This document shows, piece by piece, positions 24,706 to 35,389 of a DNA stretch of 64,000 bases. The stretch comes from Welwitschia mirabilis (Eukaryota > Gnetophyta > Gnetopsida > Welwitschiales): contig JBOZIK010000001.1 in assembly GCA_051453625.1 (NCBI GenBank), positions 259,244,651 to 259,308,650 of the forward strand, read 5' to 3'. Each line of letters opens with the position of its first letter. Within the stretch, counting starts at the first letter, position 1. The position numbers were made by a program, and so were the translations under genes. The notes beneath the pieces were generated by a model. The model worked only from the letters and a program-made list of their open reading frames with translations. It was not told the DNA's origin and did no database searches.

Positions 24706-25804
24706 TGCTTCAATGCATATTTATGTAATGTTTTACGTCTTGAACTGAATTCTATTAATCACAATTAATATGTATAAACATAACACACTGGTATAGATGG
24801 AAGTAATCCAAAATGTCATAATTCTGTCAAAGGCTAAAGTATGGGAAAAAAAAAGAGTTTCTTTCATGATAAAATTGTGTAACCTTAATTTGCTAAAATA
24901 AATTGCAATGCATGGAATTAAAATAAAACATTCTTATACAAAACTAATCTAGGAAAAGGAATAACGATGCATCTAAACTAATCAAGCTTAACCTTGACAA
25001 AGGCTACCCTCGTAATCTACATAATAGAAGAAACCTATCACTAAATCTTAAATGTGATAAACTATGAGGGATAAGTTCCTGCATATATTAAACACAAAAG
25101 GAGATAAGTTATGTTAAAAGGAATAAAAGCATCTATATCACAAAGTAACCATTCTTTAATAAAGAAAACAACACCCAATACTAAGGTAACGTCTCCCTGG
25201 GATTACAAGATGGTTTTCCAGTCCCAAGATCTTCTGTTATGAGTATATTAGATACTATTAAAGATGATTAAGGATTAAAAGGAAGACCCTTATTTATAGA
25301 CAGAAAAAAAAGGAAACTGACAAAAATGTAAAGAAAAAACTTTAGCTAGCATGCAAAGGAAAGTTGCAATAAAGTGGCGACAACCCAGGAAAACATTCGG
25401 TAGAAGTATGAGAGAATAGTATTATCCTATAGTTCATCTGGATTCTCACAAGAGATGATAAAGACTGATAATTAGATATCTATTTGCTCCTAGTTTAACT
25501 GCCTATGAACTACTTGTGAACTTCTTATCACCTTATTAAAGATATCATCTGTCACTAATGTCCAAACGATAAGCTGGATGAGCAGGTTTTNNNNNNNNNN
25601 TAATCACTTAGTTGTTTGAAAGAATTATTATTCAAAATATCATTTATCCATGTCTACAAAAAATTCTTGTAATTTATTTGGAAATTACATGTTTTCCTTT
25701 TGTTCATCCTAGTTTTTTATTATTAAAAGAACTAAGCATTTAACTGTTAATTCACCTGCAAAACAACTCAAAATACCCTATCAAATACATGTAAGGTGGT
25801 AACA
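24706..25804 (-). repeat. 3' LTR of the reverse Athila-like element
   Basis: Minus-strand start TGTTACCACC at 25804, minus-strand end at 24706 (TGCTTCAATGCAT on the plus strand). It aligns end to end with 29160-30266, with mostly transition differences. Ten N at 25591-25600 interrupt it. Confidence 0.9.
25591..25600. other. Small gap (10 N)
   Basis: Ten N inside an LTR. The homologous LTR at about 30040 continues through the equivalent place with only about twenty bases, so little is missing. Confidence 0.97.
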
Positions 25805-27290
25805 TAACATAGACTATCACTTAGCCTTATCAGTCCTTAATAAAACCAAGTAGTAAACCATGTTTTCGAGCCAAATTTTTGACAATAAAAACAGCTAGGA
25901 TATCTAGAGAAAGCATCTAAAAACAATTTGCAATATAGACTGACAATAGACTAAATTTTTGAAAATTTTAAAAACTAATTAGATATACCTGCTAAGCATT
26001 AGAAGTAGATTGTTTTGTATGTCATCTAGATGATAATGGGGATGACAGGTTCCTTAAAAGATTTTCAAAAACTAAAACCTATGACAGAAATTAATTTTCT
26101 TCGTTAATTAAATAATCATGATAAATAGCCCCCTAGTGTGATAAATAGTTAAATAAAAAGAGAATCATTTAAACATCGATGTACTCTACAGCTGGTTTAG
26201 AAGGAGGATCTATAATAATAATTCATAAATTTTCAAAAAGTATTTAAAAAACACTAAAAATATGTATGTCTTATCACCCAATTAAAATATGCAAGCATCT
26301 CGAATTACCTAAAAAGAACAAAATGGGTAAAGTCTTAGGAAAATGAAGAAAATGTAAAAATGATTGAAAAACAGTAGACATGGAAATAGAAGAAAAGTAG
26401 AGGAAAAATAGATGCAAGAAATAAGAAGAAAATTGTACACCTATCCTAAGTACTAATATAGAAAAGAAAAATATTATAACATAACCTAAGTAAAGATGCA
26501 AGACAAAATGTATTAACTCTATAAAGTTCATTCAAAAAGGCAGTGGTTATGGTGATATCCAAAGTGTCATGTGTATAGAATAATAAAGATTAAAATCAAA
26601 AGTTACTTAGAAGAGAACTAACCTACTTCTACTTAAAAAGTTACCAGAATCTCTCAAAGTGAAATGATTAAGTGGGAATATGAAAAGTTTTATTCATTTT
26701 TATTGATGAGGGGAGTGCAACCACTATCAGAGGAGTAAGGACCTATAAAGAATGGCTAATTAACCCCCTAGTGGAGTTCCCATAGCTACCATATTAACTA
26801 CCAAAGGCTCTTCTCGAAAATATTTTCCCCTATGTACTTGCGGTAGGAAATCATGTTTTTTACTTTTTTTTTTTTCAAACAAAAAAGATTCCCACGTGAT
26901 TACATACTTAAGAAAGACGAAGGTGAATAAGTAAGATAAAAGACAGAAAAAAAACACTTCTTGATAACTTAAGATTTAACTACCACTGAAAAAACACAAG
27001 AAATAAGGCATCTAGCTATAATTATAATCTACAGATAGAGGAATGTCTTAAAATTAGGTGAATTCAATCTTACCACCTATAAATACCCAAGTATAACTAA
27101 TCATGATTATTCATAAGTTAATACACAAGTCAAGTTTGAAAGATGATCAGGTAAAGTTATAATATTTAACTAAAGGAGTAGGCTAAGAAAGGACTTAGAT
27201 AATGATAGGGAGGAAGTCCTCCTTAATGAAGGGAACCTCAAAAGCAAGTGCTTCTATCATGTTCACAGTTGCATCTAAAATCCTCATATC
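25805..27290 (-). other. 3' spacer of the reverse Athila-like element
   Basis: Non-coding. It aligns in reverse with blocks of 19440-20330 and about 23690 of the plus element, including the CATGGGAACTCCACTAGGGG-like block at 26700-26795. No env-like ORF remains. A perfect TCATCTAGATGA palindrome lies at 26022-26033. Confidence 0.75.
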
Positions 27291-27360
27291 ATTTCAACCA
27301 TTTTCTATGTGCATACACCATTTTCCATCCATAATTTTTATGATTTGATTTTTTTTCAAT
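27291..27360 (-). pseudogene. Integrase C-terminal scrap at deletion junction
   Basis: The minus strand reads AHRKWLK, stop, YEDF, which aligns with VNGKRLKIYDKPF at the end of the plus element's integrase (about 19340). The next bases match the plus element's ATGATAGAA block (19392). The protease tail lies immediately upstream, so RT, RNase H and most of integrase were deleted here. Confidence 0.6.
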
Positions 27361-27830
27361 TTGCTTTAGGTTTCGATGATGCTATAAAAATAGGGTTGGT
27401 TTTATATCTTCTTCCAAATCTAAATGATTGATCAAATCTTTTTCATCTACATCAAAGACTCTAATTGAAAATTATTTGTTTCCAAAACAAAATTTCATAA
27501 ATCTAGTTCTTGTGTTTGTGATGCAATGGGCTATTGTATAGAAAGCTTAACCTAGAAGTAGGGGATATTCTTCTTAATTCTCAACTTCTAAAATAACTAC
27601 ATCTATTGGTTAGAAAGCTTCCTCTATCTGAATAACTAAGTTCTTAATCATACCTAAAGATTTATTCATAGATGTATCGGCTAAATTCAATATAACTTGT
27701 GTAGGTTTTACTCTTTCTTTCAATCTGAGTCATTGATAGATATGTAAGGGCATAATGTTGACACTGATGTCTATGTATATTAAGGCTTTCTTAATTCTTC
27801 AGTTTTCCTCTAAATTGATACTAATAGTTA
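27361..27830 (-). pseudogene. Retropepsin remnant, reverse Athila-like element
   Basis: The minus strand reads IYIDISVNIMPLHIYQ (about 27740-27790), the protease active-site block with D-I-S-V where D-[ST]-G-A is expected, so it is inactive. Further blocks are KPTQVILNLADTSMNKSLG, PIDVVIL, AHCITNTRTRFMKF and FSIRVFDVDEKDLINHLD. The order and spacing copy the plus element at 15950-16310. Confidence 0.8.
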
Positions 27831-28699
27831 CTACCCCTGGATCTTTAAACTTTGGATACTTCTTAAAAACTAAGTTGCTAATAGATTGAGCTAGAAAGAC
27901 TTTATTAGGAATGGTTCATTTTTGTTTCCTTTTTATTAGGTCTTTCCATATCTTATAGTATTTGGGATTCTATTGCAAAAGTTTTCAAAAAGATAAGTTG
28001 ATTCTTACATTTTGCATTAAGGCTTTCAAATGATCATCAAAGATGGGGTTTGTGTTAAGCTTATTAAGCCATGGGGTAGTAGGTTTTTTTATGAAGAATC
28101 TATCTTTTTATTGCTAAGTGAGGAAGGGAAGGAATGATTTTCTAGGATTTCTATATCCTCTTCTTCATCATTTTTGTCATTTTGAAAGTTGAAGCCTCAT
28201 GAATAGGGGGAGTTGTGTCATTTTCACTCCTTATCACCACCTTATAATCTTTTCATACTTCATTAGGATTTGATAAAAGTTGAGTGGCAAGGGTCCCTTA
28301 TAGTATTTGATTAGCAAGCATGGTTATGAGAATCATTCTAAGCCAAATTTTTGCTTTATCTTTCAAGGTCATGGGAAAGATAACCATATAGGTTCTATCA
28401 CTTATTTACTTTTTACCATTTCTAGATGTAAGGATAAGTTGTTAAATGTCTCTGATTTGTTGTAAAGGATCTTCATCAGGATTTCCACTAAAGGTAGGAT
28501 AAGCATTTAAGTTTTTAAGTTTTACATCATCACTAGAAGGTAAGTCCAAAGGATTTTGGACTTTAAGTTTCTTATTTTCTATGATATCTCTCAAAGCAGC
28601 ATAAGTGTTAGGTCAAGAAGAAGTAGAAGTAAGGGTTCTAATGATATGGGATGAATTTGAAGAGATAGGTTATTTTTGTTTTTGATTAGAGGTCGACAT
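27831..28699 (-). pseudogene. Gag remnant, reverse Athila-like element
   Basis: From the minus-strand ATG at 28697-28699 the frame reads MSTSNQKQK, then YAALRDIIENKKLKVQNPL, DDVKLKNLNAYPTFSGNPDE, RTYMVIFPMTLKDKAKIWL. These match the capsid part of gypsy gag and are clearly better preserved than the plus copy at 14126-15560. There are still several stops and frame changes. The long polar tail up to about 27850 is a weak match only. Confidence 0.85.
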
Positions 28700-29135
28700 G
28701 GTATTAGATTTTTTAGAAGTAAAATCGGAAATTGTAGGAAATTTTAAATCTTGCATACCTAAGTTGTTTTGATTTGTCTCTATTTTAAAATTTAGAAAAC
28801 CTTATCTGATATTTTTAGTAAGGAAACATTTTCTCTCTCTAATATTTTTTCTTTTTTCAAATTTTAACCATTCAGTCTTGGGTCTAAAAAAGTATCCTCC
28901 TATATGTCATTCAAATGATAGCATGAATGACAGAAACACAGATAACTACAGGAAGAGGCGAAGTAAAAAAAAGGGACAGTTATCTGAATTTGACATCTAA
29001 ATTACAAAGAAGACATTAGAGGTTAGGAAAAAGAAAAACCAAAATAAAAATTTATAGAAGGTACTGATACACCGTTGCTGCAACAAACATCTAAAATATC
29101 CACTGAAGTAATGACAACTCTCAAATTTCGAATAG
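28700..29135 (-). other. Leader of the reverse Athila-like element
   Basis: Non-coding stretch between the primer site and gag. It aligns in places with 13424-14125 and carries the same ATCAT..ATGAT palindromes (about 28895-28935). Confidence 0.65.
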
Positions 29136-29155
29136 CCTTCCCCAACAACGATGTT
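29136..29155 (-). promoter_or_regulatory. Primer-binding site (tRNA-Asp type)
   Basis: The minus strand reads AACATCGTTGTTGGGGAAGG, close to the Athila primer site beginning TGGCGCCGTTGCCGGGGA. It lies four bases inside the 5' LTR end at 29160. The preserved GTTG and GGGGAAGG parts make the assignment firmer than in the plus copy. Confidence 0.8.
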
Positions 29156-29159
29156 AAGA

Positions 29160-30266
29160 TTTTGTAGTGCATATTTATGTAATGTTTTATGTCCTAAGTT
29201 GAACCCTATTAATCACAATTAATATGCACAAACACAATACACTAGTATAGATGGATGTGGTCCAAAATGTCATAATTCTGTTGAAGGATAAAGTATGGAA
29301 AATAAAGAGCTGCTTTCATGGGAAAATTATGTAACCTTAATCTACTAAAATAAATTACAATGCATTTAAATAAAACATTGTTATGTAAAACTAATCTAGG
29401 AAAATAAATAATGATTCAACTAAACTAATCAAGATGAACCTTGAAAAAAGTTGCCTTCATAATCTATATAATAGAAGAAACATGTTACAGAATTTTAAAT
29501 AACATAAACTATAAGGAATAAGTTCCTGCATATATTAAATACAAAAGAAGATAATTTATATTAAAAAGCATAAAAGTATCTGTATCACAAAGTAGTTATT
29601 CCTCAATGAAGGAAATGCCATCCAACACTAAGGTAACGTCTCTCTAGAATTACAAGATGGATCTTTAGTCCCAAAATCTCCTGTCACGAGTATATTAGGT
29701 ACTATCAAAGATGATTAGGGATTGAGGGAAATACCCTTATTTATAAACAGAAAAGGAAGGGAAATTAATAGAGAAGTAAAGGAAAAACTCTAGCTAGCAT
29801 GTAAATAAAAGTCACAATAAAGTGATCAAAACTTAGGAAAACATTTGATAAAAGTGTGAGAGAACAATGTCATCCTATAGATCATTCAGATGCTCATAGG
29901 AGACAATGAAGACTGATAATTAGATATCTATTCACTCTCAATTTAACTGCCTATGAACTACATGTGAACTTGTTATCACCTTATTAGAGATGTCATCTAT
30001 CACTAACGTCTGGATGATAAGCTCGACGACCAGCTTTTTATCGATATTGAGTTAATTTAATCACTTAGTTATTTGTAATAATTATTATTCAAAATATCAT
30101 TTATCCATATCTACACAAAATGCTTGTAATTTATTTGGAAATTGCATGTTTTCATTCTGTTTATCTCGGTTGTTCATTATCATGAGAACTAAGCATTTTT
30201 CTGTTAATTCACTTATAAAACAACTTAAAATACCCTATCAAATACATGTAAGTTAATGGCACAAAA
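29160..30266 (-). repeat. 5' LTR of the reverse Athila-like element
   Basis: The minus-strand start is the decayed TTTTGTGCC (TGTTGCGCC in the solo LTR) at 30266, and the minus-strand end is CTACAAAA at 29160. It pairs with 24706-25804. Confidence 0.9.
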
Positions 30267-30271
30267 GTGAT

Positions 30272-30685
30272 ATAGATCATGAATGCAATCTTTGTTAAGA
30301 TTGATATAGGTAATTTAGATGCAATGAATTTCATTGTCTATATTAAACTTTCATTATTTTCATATTTTGTTTAATGCACCTAATAGCTTAAGTTGGTCTT
30401 GGTCTGGTGATGGAGATTATTCAGGGTCAATCTCTATAACAGATTGATTTGGTAATCAAATAGATGTTGCATTTAGATTAGTTTTTCATCTCATTTACAT
30501 AGGGCATTTACTTGTATTGTTTATTTGACATTGTTATTTTGTCTTACTTAGAAAGTACTAAATATTTCATTTAAAATCAATTATTTTTTAATATATATTA
30601 GTATCACTCTCATCCATAGTAATATATTTATGATTGATAGGGTTTAATAAGAATGTGAAAGATTGCACAAATACACACTGAAACA
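30272..30685 (+). repeat. 3' LTR of the Athila-like element, second part
   Basis: It resumes the LTR after the duplication GTGAT (30267-30271) and matches the last about 415 bases of the 5' LTR (12985-13399), ending CACACTGAAACA. The outer target duplication ATCAT follows at 30686-30690. Confidence 0.92.
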
Positions 30686-30690
30686 ATCAT

Positions 30691-31421
30691 AATTATTAAT
30701 AATAATCTAATATAATTTTATCATTTAATAAAATTAATATTTATGTAAATCTATTTATGTTAACTACAAATATAATCATAGCTAAAATTAATTATGATAA
30801 CTCTAATATATCAAAATATTTAATAAAAATTAAATCTAAAATCTATCATAAAATATGTATTAACTAAATATAAAGAGATGTAACCCATAAATTATAATAT
30901 AACATAGCATAATAATAATATAAAACTATAAATACTATCCATACTTTACTTTTATTACTATATTTATTATCTAAGAAGAATAAATATTAGTTCTTATGTA
31001 TGATGAAAAGAATACTATGACTCATAGTATTACTAGAATAAAACATTAAGTTTGATATGCATACATTTTTTAGTCTAATAATGTTTTAGTATTATTAAAT
31101 ATTATATGAAAAATAGATGCAAATAAAATAACATATTGTAAATAGGTAGAATATATCACAAATATGACTTAAATACTTATATAAGATTTAAGCAAAGATC
31201 TAATGATAAAGAAGTGCTAGATAAATATATGATGGGTAGAATCTAAATATATGTATTAGATCTAATTAATATGAATAACATATAATCACTTAAGAGATTA
31301 TTGATAATTCAAATCATAGTTAGAATCCATATAGATGAATATAATTTAATTAATATAAATTAGGTGCAATCACACTAGAAAGTGCTAGTAAATTATATTA
31401 TGATTGAAATCCAAATTATCA
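30691..31421. other. AT-rich spacer, no feature
   Basis: Very AT-rich, with no coding or element signature. It separates the Athila-like nest from the Tekay-like array. Confidence 0.6.
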
Positions 31422-33010
31422 TGTTTAGAATTTTAAGATTTAAGATTGAGCCTAAAAATTTAATTTAAATAAATTTTATTCTTATAAGATCCTTAAATTA
31501 ATTTAGTTACTATATTTATTTTTCTTGGAATTGAGAAATTGTTATATTATGAAAAAAATTTCACAATTTTCATTTCTTTTAATTCATAATAATATCCCTA
31601 TTGTAAATTCTTTATGATCATTATTATCCTTATTAGTTAACATGTTAGTGGTTAAATTAGTAGTTATGTTAGTGATTACATTAATATTAATTTTCTTGTG
31701 TAACTATTTCTCTACCTTTTATTTTGGAAAATGTATTTTGAGGTGGCTCATGTTAATTTTTTATTTAAGTAAATGCATTAATTATTATGATAAAATATTA
31801 TGAACTTAATGGTTTGGTAAGGTAACATAATCCCCACTACTTTTATTACTAGCACTACTTCCACTACTTTCACCATCATTACCACTTCCATCACATTCAT
31901 CACTCTCTTTCATAATGGTCTCTATTCACATCCTACGTCTTCTACTACAAATAGGACCTTATTCTACTCATATTTCATATCTTGAGAAATCTCTTACTAT
32001 TGAATCTTATAACCTTAATGTTGAAGCTTAGAAAAGTATTAGACCATTTAAGCTTTGGAATATTTAAAAGTTCTTAAATCTTAATTTAATGTTAGGTATG
32101 GTTTTATGGTCTTTGATTTTATTCTTGCATGGTTTATGGTCTAAGTCTATTTATTGTATGGTTCTTTCCTTATTTCTTACATTCCTTTCCATTTGTCATG
32201 CTTACATCCCTTAAAAGCTTTTTTATTTTACATACTATTAAAAGCCTCTAAACTTCTATTTGTAAAACAGATGTCATGCATTAAGTTTTGTTTGGGATTC
32301 TTTCATTTCAATACTTCTTATAATGATTTGAGCTAGTAATTATTTGTTAACCTATACTTGATATATTCTATATTTCTTAAAAAGAAATCCCTATAGAATA
32401 AAAAAGTGAAAATGGTTCCCTCTAGATGTGTTAATTGAATTACAATAATTCCTTCATAGAGTAAAGGGAAAAATTGTTCCCTCTAGATATGTGTGCATCT
32501 AGATTTCTATAAACTTATATGAGGTTTTGATCACATGTTTATTATCTTGAGAATTTCTATCTTATGTTTGAAACTTTTCTACCCCATCTAAGCCTTATCA
32601 TGGACCATACTAGGAACTGTGAAGGTTATAGTTCTCATTCCATGTTTGCATGTATAAGAACTATTATGAAGAAGTATTTGAAATGAGCCAACTATTGTAG
32701 TTGAAATTGAATGATATTTTCATTCTTGTCATTTAGATGTATGCATTAGCTAAATGATCTTGGATGTCTTGAATAAATTGTATTATTTATATGAACATGA
32801 ATATTGTATTTAGATTTATTAAAAGAAGTGATATGGATTTTTTTTCATTTTATTTAATTATTCTTACTTAATAATTCTAATTATTTTGCATGCATCTACC
32901 TCATAGATAATGGAATTTGGTTTTGTATTCATAGTGGAATAGTAGATAAATTCTAATTTTTATCAATTAGTAAATATTTTCTACATTGCATTATTTAGTT
33001 TTCAAGTTAA

Positions 33011-33083
33011 ATGTTGGCATGATTGATAAGATCATTAGCATGCTAAGAGAAGAGTTTAGAGTTTGAGTCTAGATAGGTGATAT
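33011..33083 (+). other. tRNA-Ala(AGC)-like module in LTR 1
   Basis: A D-arm-like GATTGATAAGATC (33021-33033) is followed by TTAGCAT (33035-33041), the anticodon loop sequence of plant tRNA-Ala(AGC), and by AGTTTGAGTC (33060-33069), which fits the pol III B box GGTTCGANTC with two changes. Spacing matches a tRNA. The same module lies in LTR 2 and LTR 3. It is a degraded likeness, not a working tRNA gene, since the acceptor stem cannot be closed. Confidence 0.5.
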
Positions 33084-33136
33084 CACATTTTTGTTAAAAA
33101 GCTAAGAGAACTTTAAATTAATATATAATGAGAAAA

Positions 33137-33205
33137 TACCATTACTAAGACTCGATCTTATGATCATTCATGTTTTATAGTAGACTCATAACCATTGAGA
33201 TAGCT
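33137..33205 (-). other. tRNA-Phe(GAA)-like module in LTR 1
   Basis: Read on the minus strand: CTCAATGGTTATGAG as a D-arm, then a TATGAAAC anticodon-like loop (GAA) and ATAAGATCGAGTCT as a T-arm with a B-box-like core. Equivalent modules lie at 41493-41562 and 63831-63898. Likeness to tRNA is by eye only. Confidence 0.45.
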
Positions 33206-34485
33206 TATGAACCATGATTATAATGCCTCCATATCATATGTGAATATACTGTTAACTATAGGCCTTTAATAAATTAACATTCTGCACTCTTCTATTAACT
33301 TTTTTCCCCTGTCCTTCCCCCCCTTTTTTTTAAGAATAACATAGAATTTTCATAGCACCATCTACTTGCAAAGGGCTATCCTTATCCCTTTTATTAGTAT
33401 AAGAGATAATTAATAGATTTGGTTGAATCAAAATTAATGATTACCAAAAAGAATAAAGATATAAATATAGAGAGTCCTAATTTACTTAAATTCATTGTCT
33501 ATGTGATGGATAAGAATCTAGTATTATTATTCTACATCATCTAAGTTTCTTCTATTCATGTTTCCTTCCATGATCAATTTTGCCCTACCTTACCTCCTCA
33601 TTCTCCTACACATATATTTCATCAAGCATTTTAGATAGTGCAATGAAAATGATACATCTCTTTTTGGATAATACATCTTTGAATTCCCTTCCTTTATAGT
33701 AGAAAGAATTAATAAATGATGCTTATTTTCTTGCTAATATTTCATCATATGATGCATTCCCTTTAGTGCTTCTCCCTAGGAAATTCAAGCATCCTTCCAT
33801 CTCTCTTCATGTGCTTTCTAGCTAGTTGTTCCTTCTCTTATTTTTTTACCTCATAAGATTCTCTTAATAACATGCTTTATAGTCATACATATCCTCTTAT
33901 TTCATTCAATGCTACCCTCTCTTCTGAATTTAAAAATTATACTTAAAACATAAAGGAGAAATTATTAAGCAAGAAATAAGTGCCAGACTACAAATGTGAA
34001 TTTATGGATAATAATGCTTATGAACATTTTTTCCTTTTTCCTTCCTACATAGACCTCTATCCCCTATGCATTCTTGCACAAAGCTATAGCAACCCTTTTG
34101 TGTAATTCATTACCTTTTTCCTCCAATGAATCCATCTACATTCCTTTTCTCATTAGCTATTATTAATTGTTCTTTATATTCCTAGACATTTTTATATGTT
34201 GTCACAGTGATAAGGACTTAGGGGTTTTCAATCATAACTTTATAAACAATGCTTTTTAATAAGAGATGATAATGTTAAAATCTTTTTTTCACAAGTAGAT
34301 ACATCATTGTATGTTTTTATATCTTCTTATAATGTGTAATAGTTTTTCCTTTCTCCTTTTATCATGATTGTGCAATAATCGCAACCCCCACCTACATGTT
34401 ATCCCTTCTCTACCTTGCATTAATATGAATCATTTTTGTATTACCATAAAGTTTCATGAGTTACAGTCCATATTCAAATCTAAGA

Positions 34486-34557
34486 TGGTAGCATAGATGA
34501 TTAATGAGAATCTTGCTTAACCTAAAGGTCCCAAGTTTGAGTACTCATGGTGAATTC
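34486..34557 (+). other. tRNA-Val(AAC)-like module in LTR 1
   Basis: The stretch reads TAGCATAGATGATTAATGAG (D-arm side), then TTGCTTAACCTAAAGGTCCC with AAC in the anticodon position, and AAGTTTGAGTAC as a T-arm/B-box. The LTR 2 copy (42832-42903) has the better B box, GGTTCAAGTT. The LTR 3 copy would lie beyond the window. Confidence 0.45.
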
Positions 34558-35224
34558 TTTTAGTCATTTTCCTAAACATCATTAGTAAAATTTCACTAAT
34601 AGCACACATAACAATACATTAGAACTAACATTAAATCAAAGATAAATAGTAAGTATTTCAAGTATATTTTCTATTCTAATTTGGATATCTTAGCTAATTT
34701 ATCCATTAATATCCATAATATTAATGCCCTACTTACTTCTTATTCTTATGGGTTTATTATAAACACCTATGTTTATAACTCTAAAGGGGACATTAGTTAC
34801 TACTAGATATTTAAATCTAGCAAATTGTTATGCATACTTAATATAATTTTAAAAACACTATATAGGTTTCATAAAATCAATGTGAAATACTATACTAAAT
34901 AAATCTAATATAGCTAACCTATAATTTGGTATCACACTTGTTAGATATATTGGTTATCTATTATCTTCATGAAAAATAGATGTTCAGAGATCCTTATTTT
35001 ATCTTACTGAAAATGGAAATTTTATTGCAAATAAAATAATAGCTTTACCTCTTTAATTAAATGGTTAAGTTGAATAGTTTTCCTATATGTATTAGGGAAC
35101 TATGAGATCTATAATGTTATAACTATTTAGATGCATGTCTTATTCAAGGAATAAACTTGGTAAAAGTTTTACAATTATCTTATCCCTTATTAGATATCTT
35201 AGCACAGAAATATTGGATATTACA

Positions 35225-35389
35225 TTTTGGTGTTAGAGCTCTAAATTATGAATGTTGTATTAAATAATTATCTTGATTTATTATAACTAATAAATTAATA
35301 GGATTGATAAATAACTCCAAAAAGAGCAATATCACCACTAGATGTAAGATCTTATTGACCTTTGTAGCCCATTTAATAGGGAGACTTAA
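35225..35389 (+). promoter_or_regulatory. Primer-binding site and leader, Tekay-like copy 1
   Basis: TTTTGGTGTTAGAGCT follows the LTR end at 35224 and fits the initiator tRNA-Met primer site (TGGTATCAGAGC) with two changes. The short leader to 35389 has no coding signature. Confidence 0.8.

Larger units (their letters stand above)
24706..30266 (-). mobile_element. Reverse, pol-deleted Athila-like element, TSD GTGAT
   Basis: A complete non-autonomous element on the minus strand, inserted in the 3' LTR of a relative. Target duplications GTGAT lie at 24701-24705 and 30267-30271. The 5' LTR is 29160-30266 (1107 bases) and the 3' LTR is 24706-25804 (1099 bases, with 10 N). The internal part, about 3.35 kb, holds primer site, gag and protease, then jumps to the C-terminus of integrase and the 3' spacer. 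RT, RNase H and most of integrase are gone. It must have moved with enzymes from another copy, or lost pol after insertion. Confidence 0.92.
12151..30685 (+). mobile_element. Athila-like Ty3/gypsy element, interrupted by a second copy
   Basis: A complete but dead LTR retrotransposon on the plus strand. Target duplications ATCAT at 12146-12150 and 30686-30690 are identical. The 5' LTR is 12151-13399. The 3' LTR is in two parts, 23934-24705 and 30272-30685, separated by a reverse element of the same family (24706-30266). Without that insert the element is about 13.0 kb. Internal order is primer site, gag, protease, RT, RNase H, integrase, long spacer, env-like ORF, polypurine tract. This order, the tRNA-Asp-like primer site and the extra 3' ORF fit the plant Athila lineage. 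Every gene is broken by stops. Confidence 0.92.
31422..35224 (+). repeat. Tekay-like LTR 1
   Basis: About 3803 bases, from TGTTTAGAATTTTAAG to GGATATTACA. It aligns along its length with LTR 2 and over 1.97 kb with LTR 3. It contains a degenerate ACTTCCACC-type simple repeat (31840-31910), a C/T-rich tract (33300-33330) and three tRNA-like modules. A 60-codon open frame at 32154-32336 lies in LTR sequence and is not a gene. Confidence 0.9.

Noticed and set aside
26274-26957. Minus-strand frames of 65-85 codons, hydrophobic, membrane-like
   Set aside because: They lie in the non-coding 3' spacer of the reverse Athila-like element. Hydrophobicity follows from T-rich sequence.
33011-33083. Functional tRNA gene
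   Set aside because: The D-arm, anticodon and B-box likenesses are real, but no acceptor stem pairs and the B box is mutated. It is reported only as a tRNA-like module.
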